Source: Chrysopogon serrulatus (lineage: Eukaryota > Streptophyta > Magnoliopsida > Poales > Poaceae). Taken from it: a stretch of DNA of 64,000 bases. Every line of letters begins with the position of its first letter. The first letter of the stretch is position 1. The notes beneath the pieces were generated by a model. The model was not told the DNA's origin. It made no database searches and worked only from the letters and a program-made list of their open reading frames with translations. Of this stretch, positions 10,116-21,262 are shown piece after piece. Location of the stretch: NCBI GenBank assembly GCA_015844335.1, contig JADLZL010005774.1:92216-156215 (forward strand), written 5' to 3'. The translations under genes and the position numbers were made by a program.

Positions 10116-10870
10116 GTGGGCTTCCACTCTTCACCACGCTGGCCACACACTCGCCCTCAAACTTCACTCCACTCAGCTCCCCCGCCGCTTCTCTCAGCCC
10201 GCCGCAGCGTCTCCCTCGCTGCCGGCGAGCCGCCCGCCGAGCCGCCGCCTCCACCAAGAGCCGCCGAGCCTCGCCCGCGCCGCCTCCTCACCAACTGCCC
10301 CGTGACCCCGGGACCTCGGCCCTTTCGACTGTCATGGACGCCGCCGCCGGCGAAGCCGCCCGCGCCCGCCCGCGCGCCGCCGCCTGCGCCGAAGCCTACG
10401 ACCCTCGACCGCGCCGCCGCGTCGCAACCGTGCCCCAGCGCCCGGCGCCGCCGGGACGCGGCCGCTCCTTCCGCGGGAGGGCGCGCCGCCCGGCGAAGCC
10501 GCCGCGCCCGCCCGCGCTGCCGCCCTCTGCGCCCTGAGCCGCCGACCCTCGCCAGCGCCGCCTCACTCACCGCCCCCGCGCCGGTGCCGCCTGGGCGTCG
10601 CCCGCTCCTCGCCGCGCTACCGCTGGGCGAGGGTGCGGGCCACGCCTCCGCCTCCGCCTCGCCAGGCCGCGCCCACGCCGAGGAGGGGGCTGGGCAGGCA
10701 GCGGCGGCTACCCGCGTGCGGCAGCGGCTACCCGCGTGCGCCTGCGGCTGCCCTGCTGGACGAGGGAGGAGGCGCCACGCCACTTGCTGGACGAGGGAGG
10801 AGGGGCCGCGCCACTTGCTGGACGAGGGAGGGAGGAGCCCCGCCCCGCCGCTGTCTCGTGTACGCTGGTA
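10116..10870 (+). promoter_or_regulatory. GC-rich island, likely 5' leader/promoter of the CACTA genes
   Basis: About 750 bases of extreme GC and CpG content between the left subterminal repeats and the first transposase exon. Long ORFs in all frames here are composition artefacts (Pro/Ala/Arg runs on both strands). At 10752-10833 a roughly 32-bp unit containing CTGGACGAGGGAGGAG occurs three times in tandem. At 10700-10740 the motif GCGGCTACCCGCGTGCG occurs twice. Confidence 0.45.
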
Positions 10871-11148
10871 AAGAACAGGAGGCGTCGTCCTGTCCATCGC
10901 CAAAGATACTGATGGCTTGGAGCCAATTGGGATGTTTGCATGTCAGAGGGCCTCGCCAAATACTGATGGCTTTCAGTTTAACTATTAAATCCAGTATTGA
11001 AGGATGTTTGCATCAAAATTTGAAACACCTATTGATCTGTTTGAAACTTTGAATACTCGTAATAGTGAAATTATTTGTTATGAGCTGTACGTGCTATTGG
11101 AGCATGATAATGAGATTATGTTGCAATAAAAAGGCATCATAATTGTAG

Positions 11149-12177
11149 AATTTTTGGGAATTTATAGATCAATTCTGGAGTGGATCGAGGGACCCTACCA
11201 CACAGGAAGTTGATACCCTTCTTAAACAGGGTGCGGGAAATAGAAATCCCGAATTCATTTCTTGGTTCAAACAAAAGGTACCTTTCTAAAACATGGTGGT
11301 CGTACTTATGACAACATTACAAGTTGCTGGTACGTCCTTTCATTTGACATTATATAACACTCCTTCCTGCTTGTATATGTAGAGCCAAACCGATGCGACT
11401 ATGAGTCCGGAGTTGAGACAAGTTGCCGATGGCTGTGCCTATAGGGTCATGTCATTTAGCGCTTATGACGTGAATGGATATCGCTTTCACACAACAGGAC
11501 ATGAGCAGAACCAATCCAATCGAAGAACCACAAATACCGGAGTTTTTACGGCGGGTCTTAATGATGTTGAGTATTACGGAGTAATTGAAGAAATATACGA
11601 ACTCACATTTGAGGGTTGCAAACCCCTTAATCCTGTCATATTCAAATGCCATTGGTTTGATCCTGAAGTAACGAGGCGGACCCCTAATCTTGGGCTAGTT
11701 GAAGTTCGAAGGGATTCTATCTTACCAGGAGACGATGTCTATATTGTGGCTCAACAGGCCACTCAAGTTTACTACACCCCATACGCGTGTAGAACCATCG
11801 AACGTCTTAAGGGTTGGCATGTTGTTTACAAGGTATCGCCACACGGTAGACTACCTATCCCAAATAATGAATATTATAACATTGATCCCAACACATATGA
11901 TGGAGAGTTTTTCCAAGAATCCGGGCTACAAGGGAGTTTTGTGATTGACTTAACCGAAGCGATTGAGATGGAAGTAGATCTCAATGAGAATGAAGAGGAT
12001 GCTGGCGATGAGGTTCAAAATGCGAAGGACTTAGAATTACTTGAGCGATTACATATAGACGATGAGAGTGAAGAGGAGGTGGATGAACGCTGTATTGATC
12101 AGACTGAAATAGACATGGTTGATAGTGATGATCAGACTTATGATCCAGCTAATCCCGATCCCGATGATTATTTCTAA
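11149..12177 (+). pseudogene. C-terminal fragment of a TNP2-like CACTA transposase (DUF4216 region)
   Basis: A splice-linked pair of exons reads in one frame: about 11149-11277 (after TGTAG, ending at a GT donor) and 11383-12177 (after TATGTAG). The second exon contains the DUF4216-type segment VIFKCHWFDPE...GLVEV...YIVAQQATQVYY...KGWHVV, then an acidic tail rich in Glu and Asp ending at the stop at 12175-12177. This domain normally sits at the C-terminus of En/Spm TNP2 transposases. The N-terminal zinc-finger part and the catalytic Transposase_21 domain are missing, so the product cannot catalyse transposition. No stop breaks the remaining part. Confidence 0.75.
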
Positions 12178-12300
12178 AACATGTAATGCTATGTTATTTC
12201 TAATTTTATTAATGCTATGTTATTTCTAATTTAGTTTTATGCCTTTGTAATCCTATTTTTATCTATGCTTATTGGGTTATTCTTTTTAAAGTGCAGGAAG

Positions 12301-14323
12301 ATGGTGGGCGGCACGAGGAACGTCAGGTCGCTTTACCGAACGCGGCCTGATGAAAGGGAGCAGCCGACGAGCAGGAGGAGCAGCAAAGGGAGCAGGAGGA
12401 GGAGGACCTTGAGCAGCCTAGAGACTGAGCGGGAGGCGGAGCGTCAGCGGGCGCGAGAGCTGGAGGAGGAGGAGCAGCAGGCGGAGGAGGATGAACAGCA
12501 GGCGCAGGAGGAGCACGAGGAGGAGCAGGGGGAGGAGGACGAGGTGGGGGAGCAGGAGGAGGACGAGGACGAGGACGAGGAGGGGGAGGACGGCGAGGAT
12601 GTGCCAGGTGGTTCCACTTCCTCTGAGCAGTCGAGTGTCTGGTTGCGAGGTCCCTCGAAGCTTCCGAAGCGACCGATACCTCTTGAGCAACGACCGATGA
12701 TTCGACCCACAGGGCCTAGGTAACTTAGTATAAAATTTTGTTGTCGCCATGTTCAGGTGTTATGTTCAAAACCACCAAAGACACTAATAATTTATAACAC
12801 TTGTGCAGGAGTTGGAAGATTGTGGCTCCAGGTGTGCACAAACGTCGCCCCAATGGGATCCTCGGCCTTTTGTGCAAGCGATACTTCCCGGGCCTAGTTC
12901 AGCATGCTGGGACGGAGGAGCCGGCCTACACGTGGGACCACTACGTGGCCTCCCCCGATGTACTGGATCGGATGGGCAGGGTATACACCAACAAGGCGAT
13001 GCGGGTGACGTCTGAGCTTTGGGTAAGTCTTCCACGCACTACATTAACACAATGCATTGCATCTATTCTGAAAATTATGATTATATACATCGTGTCTATA
13101 TGCAGGATTTCTATCGGTGCGAGCCGGGTTTCGAGGACATGGCGGCTACAGTGGCTCAAAAAGTCTGTCAAAAACTCGTGCCGGACATGCATTACGAGGC
13201 ACGCCTTCAGGCCATCGTAACACACAATGCTAACCGCAATATAAAAGTTAAGAAAGGCGACGTAAGAGACAAGACCTTGACCAGGGACCAATACTTGGAG
13301 GTAAATGTATAACATTAGAATTCTTTATTAACAACATTAAGTACACTTCATTTCATCTTCTTTTGTGTCATACACTTGACATGCAGGTGGCTCCGTGGTG
13401 GTGTGCTACGCACGTCCGGTCTTTGGGAAATGATGGTTGACAAGTGGTGCGGCGTGAACTGGATGGAGACACACCTTGAGGCCCGCGGGCGCCGGATGCA
13501 GATGCAAGGTGCACCACACCATCAAGGCAACCTTACCCTCAACGAATACGCGCAGAGATGGGTACGATAATTTATTTATTTATTGTATCTTTCAATTACT
13601 ATTTATTTCTAATCTTCTTGCCTTTTTGCAGTCGAAATCACATGATGGCCAGGATTGCAGCCAGCTCAGGGCATGGGCTATGGCGCACAAGGGCAAGGCG
13701 ACGTCCAACGTCACCTACAACCCGGATGACCCACCCGAGGGCGTGCGAACAACGCGACCATCCACCGCCGCCTCAGTGAGTATACTGAAGCGGCAAGGAT
13801 GGTCCACGGACCAGACTACGATCCGAGCACCGAGCCACTCGATGGAGAGATCGTGATGAGAGTGGGGGGAGGCAAGAAGCATGGCCGGTACTGGATTGGC
13901 GACAGCGTACTCGACACGGCTAGTACTCCCACTCTCTCCCAGATTCGGGCGCGGAGCACGAGCAATTGCCCGCCCATACGCTCGCGGCCAGGGAGTTCAC
14001 AGCACCACATGGAGCAACTCCAGGTTATTTGTTGCATTCGTCGTTCATACCTTTTTTTACCTTTGCTTTGCATTGCATTGTAACAATGGAGTGAAACATG
14101 CATGTAGGCCAAGTTGGAAGAAGAGACTCGGCGACGGGAGGAGATGGAGGCACGGCTACAGACCGTGCAACAGGAAAGGGAGCAGGATCGGGAGAAGATG
14201 CAGAAAATGTTTGAGTGGATGCAGGGTCTTGGTGAGAGTATGGGTCGACCTCCGCCACCTGTCGTATTCGCTCAGCCACCGGCTCCTTCAGGCACTCCTT
14301 TCGGCACTCCTATGAGTACCTAA
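12301..14323 (+). pseudogene. TNPA-like CACTA accessory protein (Ptta/En/Spm, Transposase_24 type), frameshifted
   Basis: Six exons can be traced: 12301-12719 (Arg-rich start, then a Glu/Asp-rich low-complexity arm), about 12810-13023, 13105-13302, 13387-13560, 13632-14022 and 14109-14323. Donors and acceptors are canonical, and exons 1 to 3 join in frame. Family landmarks are MHYEARLQAIV, TRDQYLEVAPWWC, HKGKAT.NVTYNPDDPPE, the Gly-rich RVGGGKKHGRYWI and a C-terminal coiled coil (AKLEEETRRREEMEARLQ region). Two reading-frame breaks are visible by following the conserved sequence: one in exon 4 near 13406-13418 and one in exon 5 near 13742-13750. In intact elements this protein binds the subterminal repeats. 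Here it is probably dead, unless the shifts are assembly errors. Confidence 0.7.
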
Positions 14324-15427
14324 CTACCAAAACCTAGAGCCTAGACCACCTATCTAACCTAGATTACCTAGATTAGCTATGCAAGTTACAACTAAATACC
14401 AAAACATGCAACCTAGATTACCTTTCCAACTAATCTTGGCTCATATGCAATCCCTGTGTCTCTACTTTGTGCGTAATGAATCGGCGGCGGGATCGAACGC
14501 TGGAACTCCTGGTCCTGGGTGGGGAAGTTGGTGATTGTTGCACTCTGAGTTTGTCGTTGTAATAACCTAGTGCTTGTGGACTTATCCGGTCTTTAGACCC
14601 TTTCCATGTTATGGACATGTCGTTCTATTGGATTTGTGTTGTTTCGAACACTGTGATGGACTTGTTGTGGTAGTGATGGACTTGTGATTGTGACTTTTGA
14701 CGGTCGAGAGCTGTGATATATGTCTATTGTGGTGGTTAGTGTCTATATGAATTGCATATTATCTGTGAATGTGTATCTGATATTTGTTTGAATGATTTGA
14801 CAGCAAAAAACAGCAAAAAATATGCCTGTTTTCAGATGCTTTGCCGAGTGCTTTGGTAAAAGCTCTCGGCAAAGTTTGGCATTTTGAAAATCTGGGAAAG
14901 GGCTTTGCCGAGAGCTTTTACCAAAGCACTCGGCAAACACCCACAGTTTGCCGTGTGTTTCGTACTGGACTCTCGGCAAACATTTTCAAAAAAAAAAAAG
15001 AAAATAAACCTTTGCCGTGGGTTGACTGGTGGGCTCACGGCAAACATTTTCCAAAAAAAAAAGAAATCAATCCTTTGCCGACGGTTGGCATCGGGGCCTC
15101 TCGGCAAACTGTATTTTCGAGAAAACAAAAAAAAGACCTGCAGCAATATGTTTGCCGAGAGCTGGGGGTCGGGCTCTCGGCAAACACTTCACGCCGCCGT
15201 CAATCGCTTACCTTCCGTTACTGGTATTTGCCGAGAGGGGCTGACCTTCGGCAAAGGTTTGCCGAGAGGCGGTCGTTGTGCTCTCGGCAAAGGAGCTGTT
15301 TGCCGATGCTACAGTTACCGTGAGGGCTTTGCCGTGGGCTACTGACGGCAAAGTGTTTGCCGAGAGCATTTTTGAGTTTGCCGAGTGCCGCAGGCTCTCG
15401 GCAAATCACGTGAATCCGGTAGTGGAC

Positions 15428-17920
15428 CTTCCTATATCGAAATATAGTTCTTCTTCTATTCCTCTCTCTCTCCCATCGTGTGACCTAGCAAGAGCAACAG
15501 CCGCCGCTCGCTCTTCCTCCAACACCGCTGGTCCCCTTCCCTTCACTTCCAACATCTCGCTAGAGGCCGAACGAAGTGGGGACCTTCGATTCAATAAGTT
15601 TTTCAGTAGATTGAGTCATTTAGGATTATAGTCTCTTTATACTAAGTTTTTTGATATTAGCGATTTATCTCCTCCTCCTCCTTCCCAGTGCCGGCAAAGG
15701 GGTAGGGTGGTTGTGCTTTCTCGCGTGACTCGCGGCAGTATCTAGGAGGCCCTTCTGAGCATCCCCTTCCCAACTCCGTCCTCATTGATATTGTTGCCTT
15801 CGCATGCATGGAGTTCTCAGCGAAAGCTCAACCTGGTTTTGGCCCATCAGACGATGCTGATGGCTCAGGCTCCTTAAAGACATTGTTCAAGAAGCCCATG
15901 CATGTTTCGGCACCAGATTTTAGGCCTTAGTCCCACCTTAGTCCTCTAAGGCTACCATCGGTGGGCAGGCAGTGTGCTACCTTTTGGCGTCACTCTCCTT
16001 CCTGAAAGCATCATGCGCTGAAGAGTCACCTACGTCTCATCGATTGCTACCGAGGGCCCCTTGCTTGCTAGAGCTTGTCTATCACCCCCTTGGTCACCGT
16101 GGACTCCTGGTGTTCTTTGTTCCTATTTTGGCCTATGTTCTTCGTGCAATGGCCTGTCCTTAGCTCTTGACATTATTCTCATCGCTTGTTCTCTAGGGGG
16201 GGGGGGGGGGGATACTTTGCCATTATGGTCGTTGGTCTCCTCTCTGGTGGATGCTTTGTGTTGACGAGAGCATCATGTTCGGTCACGCTATGGATGCTCT
16301 GCCGTAGTGGGTGTGTTCCTCTTGGGTCCCCTCCCTAGTAGATGCTATATATATGCTGCTGAGAGCGTGTTGGCGCTTCCTTCATTGGAGGATGCTTTGC
16401 TGCAGGTTGCTCGTATATCTTTTCCAAGACTTTTTCTATCTTGCAGGTCACCATTGCGTTGATGTAACCTTTTCTTGTAGGTTTAGTTGGTAGGGTTGTA
16501 GGGTTTGAGGGGAGTCACTCTCTATCTCTCTTTACATTCTTTTTTTGTCCTTACGTTTTATTCCGAGTCAACTTTTTTGGTAGTTTATAATCTGTGGTAT
16601 ATGGCTCTCTCATAGCTATGTCGTATAATTCTCTTTGTCTTAATGAAATAAGCGTGTAATCCAGATGTGGAAAAAACCTTCTTCGGCCAGCGTCCAGAGA
16701 CTCATCGCTGGTAGCGATTACACCAGCGGGACCAGGAGCATAGCAAGGCCCCGGAAGCATTCACGCACGATGCACGATTCAGTTCTCCTTGACCTTCTCG
16801 TACTCGCACATCATGGTCTTCGTGTTCTAGAGATCGAGGGTGGAACGGTACAACTATACTAGCACATCATGGCAGACCGCTCGTCAACATCTTTTATTGC
16901 TGCTTCTCCTCTTGTGGGGGCGACACTAGCTTCTTTGCTTCCTCTACGTGAACCCTCACAGAAATATCTTCTTGCTGCTTTTCTGTTGCTTCTCTACCCA
17001 ATGACGACGAAAGTCGAAAGGGTTACCAAGTCAGTGAAGAACCACTCCGTGACCTTGTTGAGTGTGCCACCGTGCCCTTTTGCCTTCTTGGACGGCAGTG
17101 GGCACACAGTCCAAGAGGTTGTCTGGCTCGCAATGTTTGTGCGGTTAGGCTAGTCTCAGTGGTGAGTTTCATTTCACTGTTTCTAATACTGCCATGTCAT
17201 ATAGATTGAAATGAAACTTTGATAAAACTCCTACTGTGAATGTTGAGTTTTATTTCATAGTTTCATAGACATTTAATTCCATAACTCACATAGAGAGTTA
17301 GTATTCATGCCAAGAGAGTTTCATCCCCATAACATTCATTTCTTCTCTCGATGATGAAGAGCCACCAGCGGCATCTGGCATACCGTCGCCTTTGGACATG
17401 CAAAACACGTAGACACATTCACCAGGTCACGATGTGCAGCTTCGTAGCTTAGTCTGTATAGACTAACTTAGTTGTTGTGTTTTAGCGTCATGAAAATTTT
17501 CTTATGACATCAGGGTTGGCGAGGGACTACTAGGATTTTGAATCCCAAGAAAAATAGGTGCGGCACAGCTTTTGCCAAAAAGGATCTTTGTATAACTTTG
17601 CTCATCTCTTATTTCAATGAAAACTTGTAATGGATCTTTGAAAAAAAATGATGCGCCGCCTCCATAGCTCGTTGCCCTCGATGTTCTACAAGCTGTGGTC
17701 GACCTAGATCCGGCGACCCTAAGCTAGGCGCCTACTCAGGCTCTGACGCTAACAATCTGGCACACGCTTACTCCTTAGTCACGGCACCCTTTGTTTTGGA
17801 AGCTTCTAATAGTCACATGATCTAATCGATGTCTTCAATCTCGCTGGGGCTCCATTTCAGTTCTGAGTTTCCAGTCATCGGGTGCTAGCTGTTCAATTCT
17901 GCCGCATGCTCTGCCTCCCT
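15428..17920. other. Spacer with LINE-like 3'-end debris
   Basis: No intact gene. The stretch near 16600-16660 (TTAATGAAATAAGCGTGTAATCC) and another near 17600-17650 (ending in an A run) look like tails of non-LTR retrotransposons, without any readable reverse transcriptase. A run of G occurs at 16197-16210. Confidence 0.35.
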
Positions 17921-18085
17921 GCCGCAATCGACGACAAACAACCGCGGCAGCCATAAGCACTGCCACAATAGACGACAAACAACCATAGCAGCCATCAGCA
18001 CTGCCGCAATCGACGACGAACAACCGCAGCAGCCATAACAATAAGCATTAATTGCCGCAGTCGACGACGAACAGCCGCGCACGCC
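17921..18085. repeat. 41-bp minisatellite, about 3.5 copies
   Basis: Units start at 17921, 17962 and 18003 with GCCGCAATCGACGACAAACA or near variants and end AGCCAT.AGCACT. A fourth partial unit follows after an AT insertion near 18054. Confidence 0.85.
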
Positions 18086-18935
18086 ATTAATGGCATGTGG
18101 AAGCTTGACGGTTCCACCTGTGATGATCGAAGAAGATTTGTGCCTCTCCCGCGCCTATAAAAGCGGCACCCCAGCACCAGAGCGTCCCCTCCACCGCGTC
18201 ATCAAAAGCTGCAAGTTCACTGAAGCTTTCCCTCTCTAAATCCTCCTTCTCTGTTCTTCTGTCGAACTCTGGCCGGCGGCCAGGTTGTCTCTGTCTGCAG
18301 GCCGCCTTCTTCCTTCCGTTGGGATAGCTGCAGGTTCGCATCACCTCATCCTCCTCCATTACGTACCCTCAGCAGGCAAACATACACTCGATGCCGATGT
18401 TGACAGCAGTTAGAATCGACACCAGTGACGACGTCGATCGAGCCCCTCGAGCTGAAGGTCATGATGATGACAAAGCAGGGCGTTAGTTGAAAGCTGACGG
18501 TCAATAATTGAAAAGTCATACATGCTTTGCCGGTTGAAAAGTCGTCGCTGTCCATTAGCCGCCACCGACAGCATGCTGAAAAGTTGTTGCTGTCCATTAT
18601 AGCCGGGCATCATGTAAAAAACTCCTTGCTAACCATTAATTAGGATGGCGGTGGTAGATAGATTGTAGCAGACAAGTGTATATCTATACCATTTTGTCCT
18701 TATACGCATCGGAATCTTGTCTTAATCAAAACAAAGTATCTGTCCTTATGCATCAAAGTGTGGTATGTTGAAACACAATCAAGCATATGTGATACAGATC
18801 TAATATTACTCTAATTCATTGATGAGAAATCAAAAGCCAAACTACGCCAACAACCCATAAATTTGGCGGGTATGTTGAAACACATCTTGTTTATAGATGT
18901 TATTAGGTGCCATGGCTCTCTAGCTAGTAGCTAAG
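18086..18935. other. Spacer upstream of the SABATH gene
   Basis: No gene recognised. A short repeat of TGAAAAGT.GT.GCTGTCCATTA occurs near 18535 and 18580. From about 18860 the sequence is duplicated at about 24890, forming the 5' flank of both methyltransferase copies. Confidence 0.4.
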
Positions 18936-18942
18936 CTACGAC

Positions 18943-18950
18943 TATAAATA
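18943..18950 (+). promoter_or_regulatory. TATA box of the SABATH methyltransferase
   Basis: TATAAATA, 98 bases before the chosen ATG. An identical TATAAATA stands in the duplicated promoter of the pseudogene copy at 24920-24927, and the surrounding roughly 100 bases are conserved between copies. Confidence 0.65.
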
Positions 18951-19047
18951 GTATACCCTGTGATGAAGAGCATATGCAGATTCATTGGGTGCTTTCTTTT
19001 GTTTCTTTTGAACAACCAGGAAACTGTATCGAAGGAAATTTGTAATA

Positions 19048-20757
19048 ATGGTGATAAATCTACAACGCGACTTTCACATGGCTGAAGGGGAAGGAGAACA
19101 TAGCTACGCAAAGAATTCGAGGGTTCAGGTGACTCTTCTATCCCTTTCCAGTTTACCATGCATGCATACAGAAATATAACAGTGCAGTATGCATTTGTAT
19201 GTACCACACTCAGAAGCATTAGTATGTCCATATTATATATTCCACTTAAATCCTTTTATGGTATTATTGTATGGATTTTTTGGTGTATGTATAACAATAT
19301 AGATTGCAATTAATGTTTATCATAATGGATTATATATTGATATAATAATCCCACCAAAAGTTAGTGTATAGGATATACATATGTTTGATTGAACACCTTT
19401 AACATGTTCTACGATACATATGAAGATTGTAGCAGGACAAATACACGCATATATATCTAAGAGCTACTATATATTGTCCCACTCTGCATACTACCAGGAG
19501 AAGCTTATGGTACAAACTATGCCCATCATTGAGAAGGCCATAAAGGAAGCATGTACTGTTCCTGTCCCCAAAACCATGATCATTGCTGACCTAGGATGCT
19601 CTTCGGGACCAAACACATTGCTCTTCATCTCCAATGTGATAGAAACTGTATCTGGCCAGTGCAAAAAATCTATTGATGGATGTGATCCTATGGAACTTCA
19701 GATCTTCTTGAATGACCTACCTGGTAATGATTTCAACCACCTCTTCAATTCACTCGAAAACTTGAAGCATGGTACAATAATGGAACAAATGGGGTACACA
19801 CCACCTTTGTACTATATTTCTGGATTACCGAAATCATACTACACCAGGCTTTTTCGTCGACAAAGTGTCCATCTCTTTCACTCTGCTTGTTGCCTTCATT
19901 GGCGCTCTCAGGTATTTTTATCGAATGCATTATTGCAAAGAAGTTATTTATGCTTGCATACATTTGCCCATGGCAATTTTCTCACAATTATTTAGAGTCC
20001 AGAGTGATGTTCTAAAATGCCATGTACGATAGGTACCCGAGGAACTTCATGCAAGAAATGGAACTCCATTAAACAAAGATAATATTTACATCACAAAGAC
20101 CACACCATCATTTGTAGTGAAGTGCTTCCAGGAGCAGTTCCATAAGGACTTCTCCCTCTTCCTCAAGCTGCGCCATGAAGAACTTGTATATGGAGGGAAA
20201 ATGGTTTTAACATTTGTTGGAAGGAAGGATGCGGACGTATACAGTGGAGATAGCAGCCAACTCTATGGATTACTTGCAAGATCACTACAATCTCTTGTTG
20301 CAAAGGTAAGGAAGAATAGAACATATATATAATAAACTTATAAGTTTATATATACTTAGGATGTCAAATAAACAATAATGCTAATCATAATCTATAGGGC
20401 CTTGTGGAGAAAGGAAGACTAGAATCTTTCAATCTACCATTGTATGGTCCGTCAATTGCTGAAGTGAAGGAAATAGTAATGGAAAGCCACATGTTCGAAT
20501 TGGATTACATCAAATTACTTGAGCTAAACTGGGATCCTTATGATGACACGGAAGGCGATATTGTCCATGACAGTGTCCGTAGTGGCATGAATGTTTCCAA
20601 GTTTGTCAGAGCATTGCTGGAGCCTTTGATTGCAAGTCATTTTGGAGGAAACATACTGGACTTACTTTTTGCAGATTATGCACATCTCGTGTCCAAGCAC
20701 CTTGAGCAAGAGAAGACAAAAACCGCCTTTATCATCATGTCCTTGAAGAAACTGTAG
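19048..20757 (+). CDS. SABATH-family carboxyl methyltransferase (salicylate/benzoate/anthranilate type), four exons
   Basis: Exons 19048-19128, 19498-19911, 20033-20305 and 20398-20757 join in phase 0 to give 375 residues, the usual family length. SABATH enzymes transfer a methyl group from S-adenosylmethionine to carboxyl groups of small acids, often making volatile esters such as methyl salicylate. Landmarks are the N-terminal DFHMAEGEGEHSYAKNSRVQ, the SAM-binding ADLGCSSGPNT (57-67), LNDLPGNDFN (98-107), and the substrate-pocket stretch FHSACCLHWRSQVP with Trp162. The sequence resembles grass BSMT/AAMT enzymes more than dicot caffeine-type ones. His161 stands where, as I recall, maize anthranilate methyltransferase has a Gln, which would favour salicylate or benzoate over anthranilate; this is inference. 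The start is the ATG of MVINLQRDFH, in the usual N-terminal context. Confidence 0.9.
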
Positions 20758-21057
20758 TAGATAAGTGCCATTGAACAAATTTTATATGACAATAAGATAC
20801 CTGATCGGACCTATATATGAAAGTGACAGTTGTTACATGGCTGCTTGTTGATTTCTGTCTTGGATCATGTTCAGCATTAGTGCTTGGTGATAATAGGAAC
20901 AAATCATAGTACAAAATCTGTAAATTAAAGTGTGTTTCGGTTGTGTTTTCTTTTATCATTTCTTATAATAGCTGGTTGCCGTTCCTGATACTCGTGACTC
21001 GTCAGACATTAGTTTTTGGCAACAGACTACTACAGCGTACCTGCTTACATATCCGTA

Positions 21058-21262
21058 GCGACTTCGACGACGAGCTTGAGGCCCATATGTCGCAGTACAT
21101 GGTCGTCGAGGCGCTGGAGAAGAAACCAGCGCCTCCCAGGCCTGTCCAGCTTCACATTCGTTCATGTTCATCATGTGTGTTGCCCCTGCCGGTAACACTC
21201 CGGCCCGGAATGTCTGGCTGTCCACCTCCGTCACCGTGTAATTGCCTTTGGGTCGTTCGATC
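21058..21262 (-). pseudogene. ENODL phytocyanin fragment (exon 2 remnant)
   Basis: On the minus strand the stretch encodes PKGNYTVTEVDSQTF, nearly identical to the start of exon 2 of the ENODL gene at 28535-29372. It is then followed, in shifted frames, by sequence matching the rest of that exon (the Gly-Gln-Ala-x-Glu-Ala-Leu shadow frame is shared). A gap near 21160-21180 and other small indels break the frame. The signal-peptide exon and C-terminal tail are not visible. It lies directly downstream of and convergent with the intact SABATH gene, as the intact ENODL does with the broken SABATH copy. Confidence 0.75.

Larger units (their letters stand above)
8448..15424 (+). mobile_element. CACTA (En/Spm) transposon, 6,977 bp, probably non-autonomous
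   Basis: The ends are CACTACCGGAATC and its inverted counterpart ending CCGGTAGTG. GAC flanks both sides (8445-8447 and 15425-15427), the 3-bp target duplication expected for CACTA elements. Dense subterminal repeats of TTTGCCGAGAG and CTCTCGGCAAA, in both orientations, fill 8467-8790, 9718-10115 and 14838-15405. The interior carries a roughly 0.88-kb imperfect palindrome, a GC-rich promoter-like island, a TNP2-like C-terminal transposase piece and a TNPA-like accessory gene, both on the plus strand. No DDE catalytic domain (Transposase_21) is present, so it should need a helper. The intact TSD implies insertion not very long ago or a well-preserved site. Confidence 0.9.

Noticed and set aside
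10083..10903. Long ORFs of 248-262 codons on both strands in a GC-rich stretch
   Set aside because: They overlap on both strands, consist of Pro/Ala/Arg runs and begin inside CACTA subterminal repeats. Composition explains them.
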